Source: Pseudosulfitobacter pseudonitzschiae (GTDB lineage Bacteria; Pseudomonadota; Alphaproteobacteria; Rhodobacterales; Rhodobacteraceae). From it: DNA of 64,000 bases. Made by a program: the position numbers and the translations under genes. Positions 34,356 through 43,240 of this stretch are shown in pieces. Position 1 is the first letter of the stretch. Each line of letters opens with the position of its first letter. The stretch lies in NCBI RefSeq assembly GCF_900129395.1, contig NZ_FQVP01000007.1:62001-126000 (forward strand), given 5' to 3'. The notes under the pieces are model-generated. The model ran no database searches. It was not told the DNA's origin and was given only the letters and a program-made list of their open reading frames with translations.

Positions 34356-35207
34356 ATGTTTCAAGATTTAATGAATACCGAGATTTTTGGCGGCAACACG
34401 ATTGCCGATTTCCTGACACTGAACATGCTGGCGTCGATTGCCGGATCGGTTGTCGGGGCGATTGTCATCATCATTGTCGGCTGGGTCATTGCCGCATGGC
34501 TGGGCAGCCGTGTGCGCAAGATCGGCACGGCGCACGCGCATCTGGACAACACGCTGTTCAACTTCCTGGGCTCGATCGTCCAATACGTCATTATCGGCTT
34601 TACGATGCTGATCGTGCTGAACACCTTCGGCATCCAGACCACGTCGATTGTCGCCGCGGTCGGTGCGGCCGGTCTGGCGATTGGCCTGGCCTTGCAGGGC
34701 ACGCTGTCGAATGTGGCGGCGGGGGTCATGCTGATCCTGTTCCGCCCGCTGAAAATCGGTGATTTCGTCGATGTGGCGGGGCAAATGGGCACGGTCAAGG
34801 ACGTGACGCTGAACTTTACCGAACTGGCCAGCCTGTCAAACACCCAGGTGATCATCCCGAACAAGGAAGTCTGGGGCAACGTGATCGAGAATTACTCGGT
34901 CTATCCCACCCGCCGTGCCGAATGGTATTTCGGGGTGGGCTATGGTGCGAACCTGAAGGATGCCGAGGAGACGATCCGCGACACCATCATGGCCGATCCG
35001 CGCGCGCACAAAGAACCCGAACCGTTCATTCAGGTCGGCAACCTGGGCGACAGCTCGGTCGATTTCCGGGTGCGGGTGTGGTGCAATGCGTCGGATTACT
35101 TTGCCTTTACCAACGACATGAACCGCAAGGTCAAGGAAGCGCTGGACGCCAAGGGCGTCGATATTCCGTTCCCCACGCGCACCATTTATCAGGCGGCTGC
35201 AGAATAG
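34356..35207 (+). CDS. mscS: Small-conductance mechanosensitive channel MscS
   Basis: Inner-membrane channel of 283 residues that opens under osmotic downshock. Three N-terminal membrane helices (about residues 23-47, 65-87, 90-112) lead into the glycine/alanine-rich pore helix AAVGAAGLAIGLALQGTLSN, followed by the beta domain (PLKIGDFVDVAGQMGTVKDV, VIIPNKEVW) and the C-terminal vestibule. The length equals that of E. coli MscS. A strong terminator follows at 35228. Confidence 0.94.
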   Translation: MFQDLMNTEIFGGNTIADFLTLNMLASIAGSVVGAIVIIIVGWVIAAWLGSRVRKIGTAHAHLDNTLFNFLGSIVQYVIIGFTMLIVLNTFGIQTTSIVAAVGAAGLAIGLALQGTLSNVAAGVMLILFRPLKIGDFVDVAGQMGTVKDVTLNFTELASLSNTQVIIPNKEVWGNVIENYSVYPTRRAEWYFGVGYGANLKDAEETIRDTIMADPRAHKEPEPFIQVGNLGDSSVDFRVRVWCNASDYFAFTNDMNRKVKEALDAKGVDIPFPTRTIYQAAAE

Positions 35208-35227
35208 GCACGGCAATGCTGACATGA

Positions 35228-35256
35228 AAAAGGCCCCCGTTGCGCGGGGGCCTTTT
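35228..35256. terminator. Bidirectional terminator after mscS
   Basis: AAAAGGCCCCCG (35228-35239) pairs with CGGGGGCCTTTT (35245-35256) around a 5-base loop. The stem ends in TTTT on the plus strand and A-rich sequence precedes it, so it can act for mscS and, in reverse, for the convergent peroxiredoxin gene. Confidence 0.9.
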
Positions 35257-35263
35257 GCGTTGG

Positions 35264-35308
35264 GGTAACCCATGGGTGACCTGCGTCGAGGGTAACCCAT
35301 GGATTACC
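35264..35308. repeat. Pair of imperfect 18-bp palindromes
   Basis: Two nearly identical palindromes, GGTAACCCATGGGTGACC at 35264-35281 and GGTAACCCATGGATTACC at 35291-35308, share their first 12 bases and differ from perfect symmetry at one base pair each. Their centres are 27 bases apart. They sit between the mscS terminator and the last codon of the peroxiredoxin gene. Confidence 0.6.
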
Positions 35309-35309
35309 T

Positions 35310-35798
35310 TTACATGCTGTCCAACAGGCCTTCGCCGCCGGAAACGTCACAGACGCCGGAGTTTTCTTCGGCCTGGAACAGGGTCACCTTGCCGTCGTCG
35401 ACCAGCATCGCATAGCGTTTGGACCGCGCGATCAGGCCGGCGGGCGGCGCGTCAAAGTTCATGCCGATGGCCTTGGTGAATTCGCTGCTTGCGTCCGACA
35501 GCATGGTGATGCCAGCAGCGGTGGCGCCGGTGGCTTCGCCCCAGGCTTTCATCACGAAAGGATCGTTGACCGACACGCAAATGATTTCGTCCACGCCCTT
35601 GGCGTCGAACTGGTCCTTTGTGCGGATGAACGACGGCACGTGGGCCGAATGGCAGGTGGGGGTGAATGCGCCCGGAACGGCAAAAATTACCACTTTGCGG
35701 CCTTTGATCTTGTCGGCCAGATTGACCGGGGCGGGACCTTCGGCCCCCATTTGCACCAAAGTTGCGTCGGGCAGCTGGTCGCCTTGAGAGAGTGCCAT
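35310..35798 (-). CDS. Peroxiredoxin, Prx5/AhpC-TSA family
   Basis: Thiol peroxidase of 162 residues. The catalytic motif PGAFTPTCH contains the peroxidatic Cys, and a C-terminal Cys in NSGVCDVSGG may serve in resolving or glutathionylation. The size and the VFAVPGAFTPTCH / SVNDPFVMKAW blocks are typical of the Prx5 subfamily that works with glutathione or glutaredoxin. AAGGAG lies 6 bases before the ATG. Confidence 0.93.
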   Translation of the reverse strand: MALSQGDQLPDATLVQMGAEGPAPVNLADKIKGRKVVIFAVPGAFTPTCHSAHVPSFIRTKDQFDAKGVDEIICVSVNDPFVMKAWGEATGATAAGITMLSDASSEFTKAIGMNFDAPPAGLIARSKRYAMLVDDGKVTLFQAEENSGVCDVSGGEGLLDSM

Positions 35799-35901
35799 TT
35801 TAGGCTCCTTTCGGGAATTGTGTTGTCGTCGTTACCCGATATAGGGTCCGACAGGGACTTGGGCTATCAAATTCGCCCGAAATGTCAGGGAAGGGATCTG
35901 T

Positions 35902-37104
35902 ATGCACGTGATTGTTATTGGAGCCGGTCAAGCCGGATCATCCTGTGTGGCCAAGCTGCGCAATGGCGGCTTTGAGGGTCAGGTGACATTGATCGGCGCA
36001 GAAAGCGTGCCGCCCTACCAGCGTCCGCCATTGTCCAAGGGGTACCTGCTGGGCGATATGACATTGGAACGGATGTTCCTGCGTCCCGAGAGTTTTTACG
36101 CCGAGAACAACATCGACCTGCGCATGGGCGTCCGGGTCGAGGCGATTGATCCCGTTGCACAAACCGTGACCGTGCCGGGCGAGGTGCTGCATTATGACCA
36201 GCTTGTTCTGACCACCGGGTCAGACCCGCGCCGCTTGCCCGCTGCCATTGGCGGCACCTTGGACGGCGTCTGCACCGTGCGTGATCTGATGGACGTGGAC
36301 AGCATGGCACCGCGCTTTACCGCGGGTGCACGGGTGCTGATCGTGGGCGGCGGCTATATCGGCCTCGAGGCTGCGGCTGTGGCCTCCAAGCTGGGGTTGC
36401 AGGTGACCCTGGTCGAGATGGCCGACCGTATTTTGCAACGGGTGGCATCGCCGGAGACCAGCGATTATTTCCGCTCCCTTCACGCCGGTCACGGCGTCGA
36501 TATTCGCGAAGGCGTCGGTCTGGACCGGCTGCTGGGCGAGGGGGCTGTGCGTGGTGCGCGGCTGACCGACGGCAGCGAGATCGAGGTTGATTTCGTGATC
36601 GTCGGCGTCGGTATCGCGCCCGCCTCGGCGCTGGCCGAAGCGGCTGGGGTGGCGATGGACAACGGCATCAAGGTCGATGCGCATGGCCGCACCTCCGATT
36701 CGCATATCTGGGCCGCGGGCGATTGCGCTTCCTTCCCCTATCGCGGCAACCGTATCCGGCTGGAAAGCGTGCCCAACGCCATTGATCAGGCCGAGGTGGT
36801 GGCCGAGAACATCATGGGGGCCGACAAGGAATACGTGGCAAAGCCGTGGTTCTGGTCGGACCAATACGATGTGAAACTGCAAATTGCCGGGCTGAATGTG
36901 GGCTATGACCGCGTGGTGACCCGCAACAGCGGTGATGCGGTGTCATTCTGGTACTATCTGGGCGATCAGCTTTTGGCGGTGGATGCGGCCAACGATCCAC
37001 GCGCCTATATGATCGGCAAGCGGCTGATCGAGGCGGGCAAGACCGCAGACCCTGCCATCGTGGCCGACCCTGATGCCGACCTGAAACCGCTGTTGCAGGC
37101 ATGA
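35902..37104 (+). CDS. FAD-dependent ferredoxin/rubredoxin-type reductase
   Basis: NAD(P)H-dependent flavoprotein of 400 residues resembling putidaredoxin/rhodocoxin reductases. The FAD motif GAGQAGSSC is near residue 7, the NAD motif is GGGYIGLEAAAVA, and the second FAD motif is IWAAGDCASFPY. The C-terminal ferredoxin-reductase domain contains WFWSDQYDVKLQIAGL. It probably passes electrons to a [2Fe-2S] ferredoxin for an oxygenase or Fe-S assembly. Its stop overlaps rsmD as ATGA; that pairing has no evident functional link. Confidence 0.9.
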   Translation: MHVIVIGAGQAGSSCVAKLRNGGFEGQVTLIGAESVPPYQRPPLSKGYLLGDMTLERMFLRPESFYAENNIDLRMGVRVEAIDPVAQTVTVPGEVLHYDQLVLTTGSDPRRLPAAIGGTLDGVCTVRDLMDVDSMAPRFTAGARVLIVGGGYIGLEAAAVASKLGLQVTLVEMADRILQRVASPETSDYFRSLHAGHGVDIREGVGLDRLLGEGAVRGARLTDGSEIEVDFVIVGVGIAPASALAEAAGVAMDNGIKVDAHGRTSDSHIWAAGDCASFPYRGNRIRLESVPNAIDQAEVVAENIMGADKEYVAKPWFWSDQYDVKLQIAGLNVGYDRVVTRNSGDAVSFWYYLGDQLLAVDAANDPRAYMIGKRLIEAGKTADPAIVADPDADLKPLLQA

Positions 37105-37652
37105 GGATCATCGCAGGCACATGGCGCGGCACGGCGCTGGCCCATGTGGGCAAGGGCGACACCGGCGCGCATTTGCGGCCAACGTCCGACCGTGTGCGCG
37201 AAAGCCTGTTTTCGATCCTGACCAGCCGGGGCGTGATCAACGGCGCGCGGGCGCTGGACCTGTTTGCAGGCACCGGTGCACTGGCGCTCGAGGCCCTGTC
37301 ACGTGGTGCTGTGCAGGCGGTGCTGGTTGAGAATGGCCGTGTCGGGCAGCAGTTGATCACCGAGAACATCAAGAAACTGCACGCCGAGGACACCGCCACG
37401 CTGATGCGCAATGATGCCACGCGGCTGGGTGCGTGGATCGCTGCCCCCTTTGACCTGGTGTTCCTTGATCCGCCCTATGGCAAGGGCATGGGCGACAGCG
37501 CCCTGCGCTCTGCCGTGGCCGGTGGCTGGATCGCCAAGGGAGCCTGCGTGGTCTGGGAAGAGAACGCGCCGATGCCTCCGCCGCCGGGATTTTTCCAGGT
37601 GGACGCACGCCGTTTCGGCGACACCCACGTGACGCTGCTGGAAAAGGGTTAA
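37101..37652 (+). CDS. rsmD: 16S rRNA (guanine(966)-N2)-methyltransferase RsmD
   Basis: Methylates G966 of 16S rRNA in the assembled 30S subunit. The 183-residue product has the N-terminal RIIAGTWRG, RPTSDRVRESLFSIL, the SAM-binding ALDLFAGTGALALEALSRGA and the catalytic LDPPYGKG, all in family order. It starts at the ATG overlapping the upstream stop. Confidence 0.95.
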   Translation: MRIIAGTWRGTALAHVGKGDTGAHLRPTSDRVRESLFSILTSRGVINGARALDLFAGTGALALEALSRGAVQAVLVENGRVGQQLITENIKKLHAEDTATLMRNDATRLGAWIAAPFDLVFLDPPYGKGMGDSALRSAVAGGWIAKGACVVWEENAPMPPPPGFFQVDARRFGDTHVTLLEKG

Positions 37653-37784
37653 CGCGCACACTTGCGTGACAAGCGGAATTCATGCTGCATAAGGAAATAG
37701 ATCAACACTTACTGGCCCTTGCAGGTGCCACCCAAGAGGGTTAGCCCCCACCACTCAGACTCCTCGCTCAAGGAACGTTGCAGC

Positions 37785-38582
37785 ATGACCCGACTACTCG
37801 CCGCGCTGGCTTTGGTGCTGACGGCCTGTGCCGCGCAGGCCGAAACCTTGAAGCTGGCGGTGACCACGTCCTTTGCAGCGTCCGGTTTGCCTGATGTTCT
37901 GTTGCCTGCGCTGAAACTGGGCACCGGCATCGACGTTGAGTTGATGGTGGGCGACACGGAAAATACGCTGGCATGGGGCGAGACGGGGCAGGTGGACGCG
38001 CTCCTGATTCAGGGCCAAAGGGATGAGGAAACCTTTGTCGCGGCCGGGTTTGGTACACATTGTCGTAAGATTATGTACGATGATTTCGTCTTGCTTGGAC
38101 CAATCGACGACTATGCGGGCATTGCGCAATCGGTTTCCGTGACCGAAGCGTTGCAACGCATCGCCAAGAGCGAACGTCAGTTTGTCAGCATGGACGATGA
38201 CAGCGACCTGTACAAAAAGGAACAGGCGCTTTGGGCCGACGCGGGGCTGATGCCGCAGCAATTTCCCAACTGGTACGCGATGGCGAATGCCGGACCCAAG
38301 GCCGGCCTGACCGCCGCTGTGGACCGCGAGGGTTATATCCTGATGGACCGCCAAAGCTGGCTGCAATTCGGGGGCAAAACCGAACTGGCCCTGCTGTTCT
38401 CGGGCGATCCGGTGTTGTTCAACCAGTACACTTTCGTTCCGGTAAACCCCGAGCGCCATCCGCATGTGGCCCGTGATCTGGCGGATCGGGTCGAGCGTTG
38501 GCTGACCGGTGCGCAGGCGGCAGAGCTGATCAACGGCTATACCATCGAGGGACAGCCGCTGTTCACCTTTAACGCCGAGTGA
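37785..38582 (+). CDS. Tungstate/molybdate-type substrate-binding protein, orphan
   Basis: Periplasmic binding protein of 265 residues with a signal peptide (MTRLLAALALVLTACAAQA). The blocks LKLAVTTSFAASGLPDVLLPAL, DALLIQGQRDEETFVAAGFGTHCRKIMYDDFVLLGP and the later SMDDDSDLYKKEQALW resemble the TupA group of tungstate ABC transporters. No permease or ATPase gene lies beside it, so it may work with a distant transporter. The TupA-like assignment of ligand is inference. AAGGAAC precedes the start. Confidence 0.72.
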   Translation: MTRLLAALALVLTACAAQAETLKLAVTTSFAASGLPDVLLPALKLGTGIDVELMVGDTENTLAWGETGQVDALLIQGQRDEETFVAAGFGTHCRKIMYDDFVLLGPIDDYAGIAQSVSVTEALQRIAKSERQFVSMDDDSDLYKKEQALWADAGLMPQQFPNWYAMANAGPKAGLTAAVDREGYILMDRQSWLQFGGKTELALLFSGDPVLFNQYTFVPVNPERHPHVARDLADRVERWLTGAQAAELINGYTIEGQPLFTFNAE

Positions 38583-38586
38583 GGGT

Positions 38587-39396
38587 TTAGTAGGTCGGGT
38601 GAAACTTGCCCGCTTCGGACAGGGTGAAAATCTCGACCCCGGTTTCCGTCACACCCACCGAATGCTCGAACTGGGCCGACAGCGATTTGTCGCGTGTCAC
38701 GGCGGTCCAGTCGTCGGCCAGCGTCTTGGTCTCGGCGCGGCCCAGGTTCACCATGGGTTCAATCGTGAAGAACATGCCCGGTTCCAGCCGCGCGCCTGTG
38801 CCCGGACGACCATAGTGCAGCACATTGGGCGGCGCATGGAACACGCGGCCCAGCCCGTGACCGCAGAAATCGCGGACCACCGACATGCGGTGCGCCTCGA
38901 CAAAGCTTTGGATGGCGTGGCCGATGTCGCCAAAGGTGTTGCCCGGCTTGACCGCATCAATCCCCCGCATCAGCGCGTCGTGGGTGACCTGGATCAGGCG
39001 TTCGGCCTTGCGGGGCAGTTTGCCGGCGACGTACATGCGGCTGGTGTCGCCGAACCAGCCGTCGACGATCACGGTCACGTCGATGTTCAGGATGTCACCA
39101 TCCTTCAGCGTCTTGTCACCCGGGATGCCGTGGCACACCACGTGGTTCACGCTGATACAGCTTGCGTGTTCGTAGCCTTTGTAACCGATGGTTGCCGATT
39201 TGGCGCCGGCCGCATCGACCATGTCGGTGATGATCCGGTCAATCTGGGCTGTTGTCTGGCCGGGAAAGACGTGTTCGGACATCGCGTCAAGAATGCGCGA
39301 GGCCAATGCGCCGGCGGCGTACATGCCTGCGGAATCGGACGGATCGTAGATGCGTATGCCGTCCTTGGTCAGACGGCCCCGGTTTTCTTGTTTCAA
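38587..39396 (-). CDS. map: Methionine aminopeptidase, type I
   Basis: Removes the initiator methionine from nascent proteins. The 269-residue product has GHGLG and the metal ligands in NIDVTVIVDGWFGDTSRMYVAG (two Asp), the His in GHGLGRVFH, the Glu of IEPM and the terminal Glu of QFEHSVGVTE. I select the TTG at 39396 (MKQENRGRLTKDG) because GGAG lies 7 bases before it and family members begin about here; an upstream ATG at 39450 would add 18 residues without similarity. It is convergent with the binding-protein gene, 4 bases apart. Confidence 0.9.
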   Translation of the reverse strand: MKQENRGRLTKDGIRIYDPSDSAGMYAAGALASRILDAMSEHVFPGQTTAQIDRIITDMVDAAGAKSATIGYKGYEHASCISVNHVVCHGIPGDKTLKDGDILNIDVTVIVDGWFGDTSRMYVAGKLPRKAERLIQVTHDALMRGIDAVKPGNTFGDIGHAIQSFVEAHRMSVVRDFCGHGLGRVFHAPPNVLHYGRPGTGARLEPGMFFTIEPMVNLGRAETKTLADDWTAVTRDKSLSAQFEHSVGVTETGVEIFTLSEAGKFHPTY

Positions 39397-39465
39397 CAGA
39401 AGTCTCCGTTGGCCTTGGTTGTTTCCACAATTATAATGCAGGTGCAGCAAAATTGCCAGTCTTGC

Positions 39466-40170
39466 TTACATGTCTAGCGCTAAAGGTTGAGCAATCGTGA
39501 TAGCTTGGGGTGTAATATGGGTGCCGATACACAGGGTTTCCACCCCTGCGTGACGTGCGGTGGCGTAGGCTGCCGCATAGGTCGGGTCGATGTCATCCGC
39601 CAGTGAAAAGCGGCTGCAGTCGGTGCGCTGCACCAGATACAGCATTATGGCGCGATGGCCGTCCTGCGCCATGCGGGTCAGTTCGGCCAGATGTTTGGCC
39701 CCGCGCGCGGTGACGCTGTCGGGAAACTCGGCCAGTCCGGGCTGGCGGTTCAGGGTCACCGATTTGACCTCGACATAGGCGTCGGGCAGGCCCGGTGCGC
39801 CAAGCAGAAAGTCGATGCGGCTGTTGGTGCCGTATTTCACTTCGGCGCGGCAAGTGGTGTAGGCGGCGAGCGGCGCGATGGCTTGGGTCTCAAGCGCGGT
39901 GCGTAGGGCGCGGTTCGGCACCGACGTGTCGACGCCGGTGAAATGCCCGTTCTCGTGATCGACCAGCCGCCAGCCGAATTTCAGCTTTTTCCTGGGGTCG
40001 TCATTGGGTTCAAGCCAAATTTTCATACCCGGTTCGGCCAGTCCCATCATCGAGCCGGGATTGGCGCAATGGGCGGTCACCTCGGTGCCGTCCTCCAGCA
40101 CACAATCGGCAAGAAAGCGTTTATATCGCCGGATCAGCCGGGCCGGAACAAGTTGGGTTTGAAAGCGCAT
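39466..40170 (-). CDS. sfsA: DNA/RNA nuclease SfsA family
   Basis: A 234-residue member of the SfsA family, first described as a sugar-fermentation stimulation protein and with a PD-(D/E)XK-like nuclease core. Conserved segments are ARLIRRYKRFLADC, HCANPGSMMGL, GVDTSVPNRAL, RIDFLLG...YVEVKSVTL (the putative nuclease residues Asp, Glu and Lys) and FPDSVTARGAKHL. I start at the ATG at 40170 (MRFQTQLVPARL). It may share a transcript with map. Confidence 0.92.
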   Translation of the reverse strand: MRFQTQLVPARLIRRYKRFLADCVLEDGTEVTAHCANPGSMMGLAEPGMKIWLEPNDDPRKKLKFGWRLVDHENGHFTGVDTSVPNRALRTALETQAIAPLAAYTTCRAEVKYGTNSRIDFLLGAPGLPDAYVEVKSVTLNRQPGLAEFPDSVTARGAKHLAELTRMAQDGHRAIMLYLVQRTDCSRFSLADDIDPTYAAAYATARHAGVETLCIGTHITPQAITIAQPLALDM

Positions 40171-40219
40171 GTGGGCGGGCCTATACCTTGGGCAACACAG
40201 GCTTAAGGGAACCACCCGG

Positions 40220-40942
40220 ATGACACAACCAACCGCAGCCATGCTGGTGATCGGCGACGAGATCCTGTCGGGGCGCACCCGCGACAGCAACATGTATCAT
40301 CTGGCCGGACGGCTGACCGAACGCGGGATCAACCTGTGCGAAGTGCGTGTGGTCAGCGATGATGCAGAGGCGATCACGGGGGCGGTCAAGGCGTTGTCGG
40401 GAGCCTATGATCACGTGTTCACCAGCGGCGGGATCGGTCCGACCCATGACGATATCACTGCCGATTGCATCGCTGCGGCCTTTGGTGTGCACATCGACGT
40501 GCGCGACGATGCGCGGGCGTTGCTTCAGGCGCATTACGACCGGCAGGGAACAGAATTCAACGCCGCACGGCAGCGTATGGCCCGCATTCCCGATGGTGCG
40601 ACGCTGATCGAGAACCCGGTGTCGGTGGCCCCCGGCTTTACCATGGAGAACGTGCATGTGATGGCGGGTGTGCCGGCGGTGTTTCAGGCCATGGTGGAAA
40701 GCATCCTGCCAACCCTGACGGGCGGCGCCCCCCTGATCAGCCGCACGCGGCGCATTGATCGTGGCGAAGGCGACATTGCCGGTCCCCTGGGGGAACTGGC
40801 GCAGGCCTATCCGGCGCTGTCGATTGGCTCTTATCCATTCCAGAAGGATGGACGTTACGGCGCGAACATCGTGCTGCGCGGCACCGATGCGGCGTTGCTG
40901 GACGAAGCCATGGCGAAACTTGATGCGGCGTTTCCGGCATGA
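40220..40942 (+). CDS. Competence/damage-inducible protein A-like, molybdopterin-binding fold
   Basis: A 240-residue stand-alone MoCF/CinA N-terminal domain, without the C-terminal CinA amidase domain. It shows AMLVIGDEILSGRTRDSN, FTSGGIGPTHDDITADCIA and NARQ-like FNAARQRMARIP. Proteins of this kind may hydrolyse ADP-ribose or act in pyridine-nucleotide repair, but the role is not settled. The start at 40220 is divergent from sfsA, and the stop overlaps the GNAT gene as ATGA. Confidence 0.9.
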   Translation: MTQPTAAMLVIGDEILSGRTRDSNMYHLAGRLTERGINLCEVRVVSDDAEAITGAVKALSGAYDHVFTSGGIGPTHDDITADCIAAAFGVHIDVRDDARALLQAHYDRQGTEFNAARQRMARIPDGATLIENPVSVAPGFTMENVHVMAGVPAVFQAMVESILPTLTGGAPLISRTRRIDRGEGDIAGPLGELAQAYPALSIGSYPFQKDGRYGANIVLRGTDAALLDEAMAKLDAAFPA

Positions 40943-41661
40943 CAACCGCACAACAGCTTTATGACGTATGCGACGCGACATGGCCGCCGGCGCGGTTCAT
41001 TTCCTGCGGGCCATGGACCCTGCGCGAGGGGCAGGGCGGCGGCAAGCGTGTTTCGGCGGCCTCGGCCAATGGACCCGTGACCGAGGCCGACATTGACACG
41101 GCCATCGCGGGACTGGCCGAGCTGGACCAGAAACCGCTGTTTCAGGTGCGCGATGGTGATGATGCGCTGGACGCGATGCTGGAGGCGCGCGGGTTTGTCG
41201 TGATTGACCCTGTTGTGCTGTACATCACACCGGTTGAGACGCTGACCGACAAGCCGATCCCGAAGGTCACCGCCTTTTCCATTTGGGAGCCGCTGGCGAT
41301 CATGGAGGAAATCTGGGCCAAGGGGGGCATCGGCCCCGCCAGGCTGGCCGTGATGGCACGCGCCAAGTTGAAAACAGGGATACTGTCACGCTGGAACGAA
41401 CAGCCCGCGGGCGTGGCCTTTGCCGCCATTCACGACGGTGTATGCATGGTCCATGCGGTCGAGGTGTTGGAACATCAGCGCCGCCAGGGCGTTGCCGATT
41501 GGATGATGCGCAAGGCGGCGTTCTGGGCGCAGGAAAATGGCGCGCACAGCTTGTCTGTCTTGTGTGTGGCGACCAACGTGGCGGCGAATGCGCTGTATCA
41601 AAAAAGCGGTTTTGTCGAAGTCGGGCGCTATCATTACAGACATCTGGAGGACGCATCATGA
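40939..41661 (+). CDS. GNAT family N-acetyltransferase
   Basis: A 240-residue protein whose C-terminal half is a GNAT domain with AAIHDGVCMVHAVEVLEHQRRQGVADWMMRKAAFWA, in which RRQGVA is the acetyl-CoA loop, and VATNVAANALYQKSGFVEV. The N-terminal part is less conserved. The substrate is unknown. It overlaps both neighbours by ATGA and is part of a four-gene run to 43177. Confidence 0.85.
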   Translation: MTTAQQLYDVCDATWPPARFISCGPWTLREGQGGGKRVSAASANGPVTEADIDTAIAGLAELDQKPLFQVRDGDDALDAMLEARGFVVIDPVVLYITPVETLTDKPIPKVTAFSIWEPLAIMEEIWAKGGIGPARLAVMARAKLKTGILSRWNEQPAGVAFAAIHDGVCMVHAVEVLEHQRRQGVADWMMRKAAFWAQENGAHSLSVLCVATNVAANALYQKSGFVEVGRYHYRHLEDAS

Positions 41662-42230
41662 GCGACAAGACACAACCCACCGCGCTGGACCTGCCGATGG
41701 TCGACCCGCTGCCCGCAGCGACCCAGAAATATTTCGATGTGTGTCAGGACAAGCTGGGCATGGTTCCCAACGTCTTGCAGGCCTATGCATTTGACATCGA
41801 CAAGCTGAACAGCTTCACGGCGCTGTATAATGACCTGATGCTGGGCGATTCCGGTCTGACCAAGCTGGAGCGCGAGATGATCGCGGTTGTCGTCAGTTCG
41901 ATCAACAAATGCTATTACTGCCTGACCGCCCATGGCGCTGCCGTGCGACAGCTGTCGGGTGATCCGATGCTGGGCGAGCAAATGGTGATGAACTGGCGCG
42001 CTGCCGATCTGGAACCGCGCGTGGCGGCGATGCTGGCGTTTTCCGAGAACCTGACCGTTGCCAGCGCCAGGATCACCGAGGCCGACCGCCAGGCCTTGCG
42101 TGATCACGGGTTCAGTGACCGCGACATCTGGGACATTGCGTCGGTTGCGGCCTTTTTCAACATGACCAACCGCGTGGCCAGCGCGACCGACATGCGTCCC
42201 AACGACGCCTATCATAGCCAATTTCGGTGA
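41658..42230 (+). CDS. Peroxidase-related AhpD/carboxymuconolactone decarboxylase-like protein
   Basis: A 190-residue alkylhydroperoxidase-like protein with the redox motif CYYC within SSINKCYYCLTAHGAAVR, the signature of the AhpD core of the uncharacterised peroxidase-related family. The C-terminal NRVASATDMRPNDAYH block also fits the family. Its stop overlaps the next start (GTGA). Confidence 0.9.
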   Translation: MSDKTQPTALDLPMVDPLPAATQKYFDVCQDKLGMVPNVLQAYAFDIDKLNSFTALYNDLMLGDSGLTKLEREMIAVVVSSINKCYYCLTAHGAAVRQLSGDPMLGEQMVMNWRAADLEPRVAAMLAFSENLTVASARITEADRQALRDHGFSDRDIWDIASVAAFFNMTNRVASATDMRPNDAYHSQFR

Positions 42231-43177
42231 GATTGCGTCTCGCGATCATAGCTGTGGCCTCGCTGGGTCTGACAGCGCCGGTTTGGGCGGTTGAGCTGAC
42301 CTTGCCCACGAACGCCCGCGAAACGGTCGAGCGGAACACGACGCTGGACAGGTACCTGGCGCCGACAGGGGCGTTTGATTATGGCACGGGCGTGCCGACA
42401 CTGGCCATCGAGGGCGAGGTGCGCCGTCAGGCCTGGCGGATCGCGTCGCCGGGGTTGACGACATTGCAGGTTCTGGTGCCGCTGCGCACGCAACTGAAAT
42501 CCGCAGGGTTCGAGGTTGTGCTGGACTGTGACCAGATCAGCTGTGGCGGTTTCGATTTCCGGTTCAACACCGAGGTGCTGCCCGCGCCGAACATGCGGGT
42601 CAACATGCGCGCCTATCGCTTTGTCACGGCGGTTCAGGGGCCGGTGTCGGACCCGTCGCGAATTGTCACGTTGATGGTGTCCACCACTGCAACGGCGGCC
42701 TTCGTGCAGATCATCGAGGCCGGCGCGCTTGAGCCGGAACAGGCGGTTGCGACCACGGACGAACCGATCCAGACGCCACAGGCCGAGCCCGAAGCGGCCA
42801 CGGATTTTGACGCGCAGCTGATTGCGGATGGTCATGTCGTGCTGCAAGGGCTTGAATTCGACACTGGCACCTCGGCGCTGGGCAAGGGGCCGTTTGCATC
42901 GCTGAAATCCCTGGCGGATTTCCTGCTGGCCCACCCGGAGATCATCGTGGCCGTTGTCGGTCACACCGACAGTGTTGGCAGTCAGGACGTCAACGTCACC
43001 CTGTCGCGCCAGCGCGCTGCGGCGGTGCGGCAACGGTTGATCGATGCCTTTGACGTTGACCCGGCGCAGGTTCAGGCCGAGGGCATGGGCTATCTCGCAC
43101 CGATCGCGTCGAACCTGACCGCCGGGGGCCGCGAGCAGAACCGGCGTGTCGAGGCGGTGCTGCTGTCAGAACGCTGA
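42227..43177 (+). CDS. OmpA family outer-membrane/peptidoglycan-binding protein
   Basis: A 316-residue exported protein with a GTG start overlapping the AhpD stop. Residues 1-20 form a signal peptide (RLAIIAVASLGLTAPVWA). Residues about 25-160 are an uncharacterised N-terminal domain with two Cys (LDCDQISCGG). The C-terminal OmpA domain begins around LQGLEFDTGTSAL and contains VGHTDSVGSQDVNVTLSRQRAAAVRQRLI and NRRVEAVLL, the diaminopimelate-binding region. It probably links the envelope to peptidoglycan. Confidence 0.9.
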   Translation: MRLRLAIIAVASLGLTAPVWAVELTLPTNARETVERNTTLDRYLAPTGAFDYGTGVPTLAIEGEVRRQAWRIASPGLTTLQVLVPLRTQLKSAGFEVVLDCDQISCGGFDFRFNTEVLPAPNMRVNMRAYRFVTAVQGPVSDPSRIVTLMVSTTATAAFVQIIEAGALEPEQAVATTDEPIQTPQAEPEAATDFDAQLIADGHVVLQGLEFDTGTSALGKGPFASLKSLADFLLAHPEIIVAVVGHTDSVGSQDVNVTLSRQRAAAVRQRLIDAFDVDPAQVQAEGMGYLAPIASNLTAGGREQNRRVEAVLLSER

Positions 43178-43184
43178 AGCGTAG

Positions 43185-43210
43185 AAAACCCCGCACGAGG
43201 GCGGGGCTTT
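43185..43210. terminator. Hairpin between ompA-like and lysR genes
   Basis: CCCCGC (43189-43194) and GCGGGG (43201-43206) form a G+C stem that is flanked by AAAA and CTTT. It is placed to end the convergent OmpA-like and LysR-type genes from both sides. Confidence 0.75.
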
Positions 43211-43240
43211 CCACGAGGGAGGTTTGTCCGGTGGTTGAAT

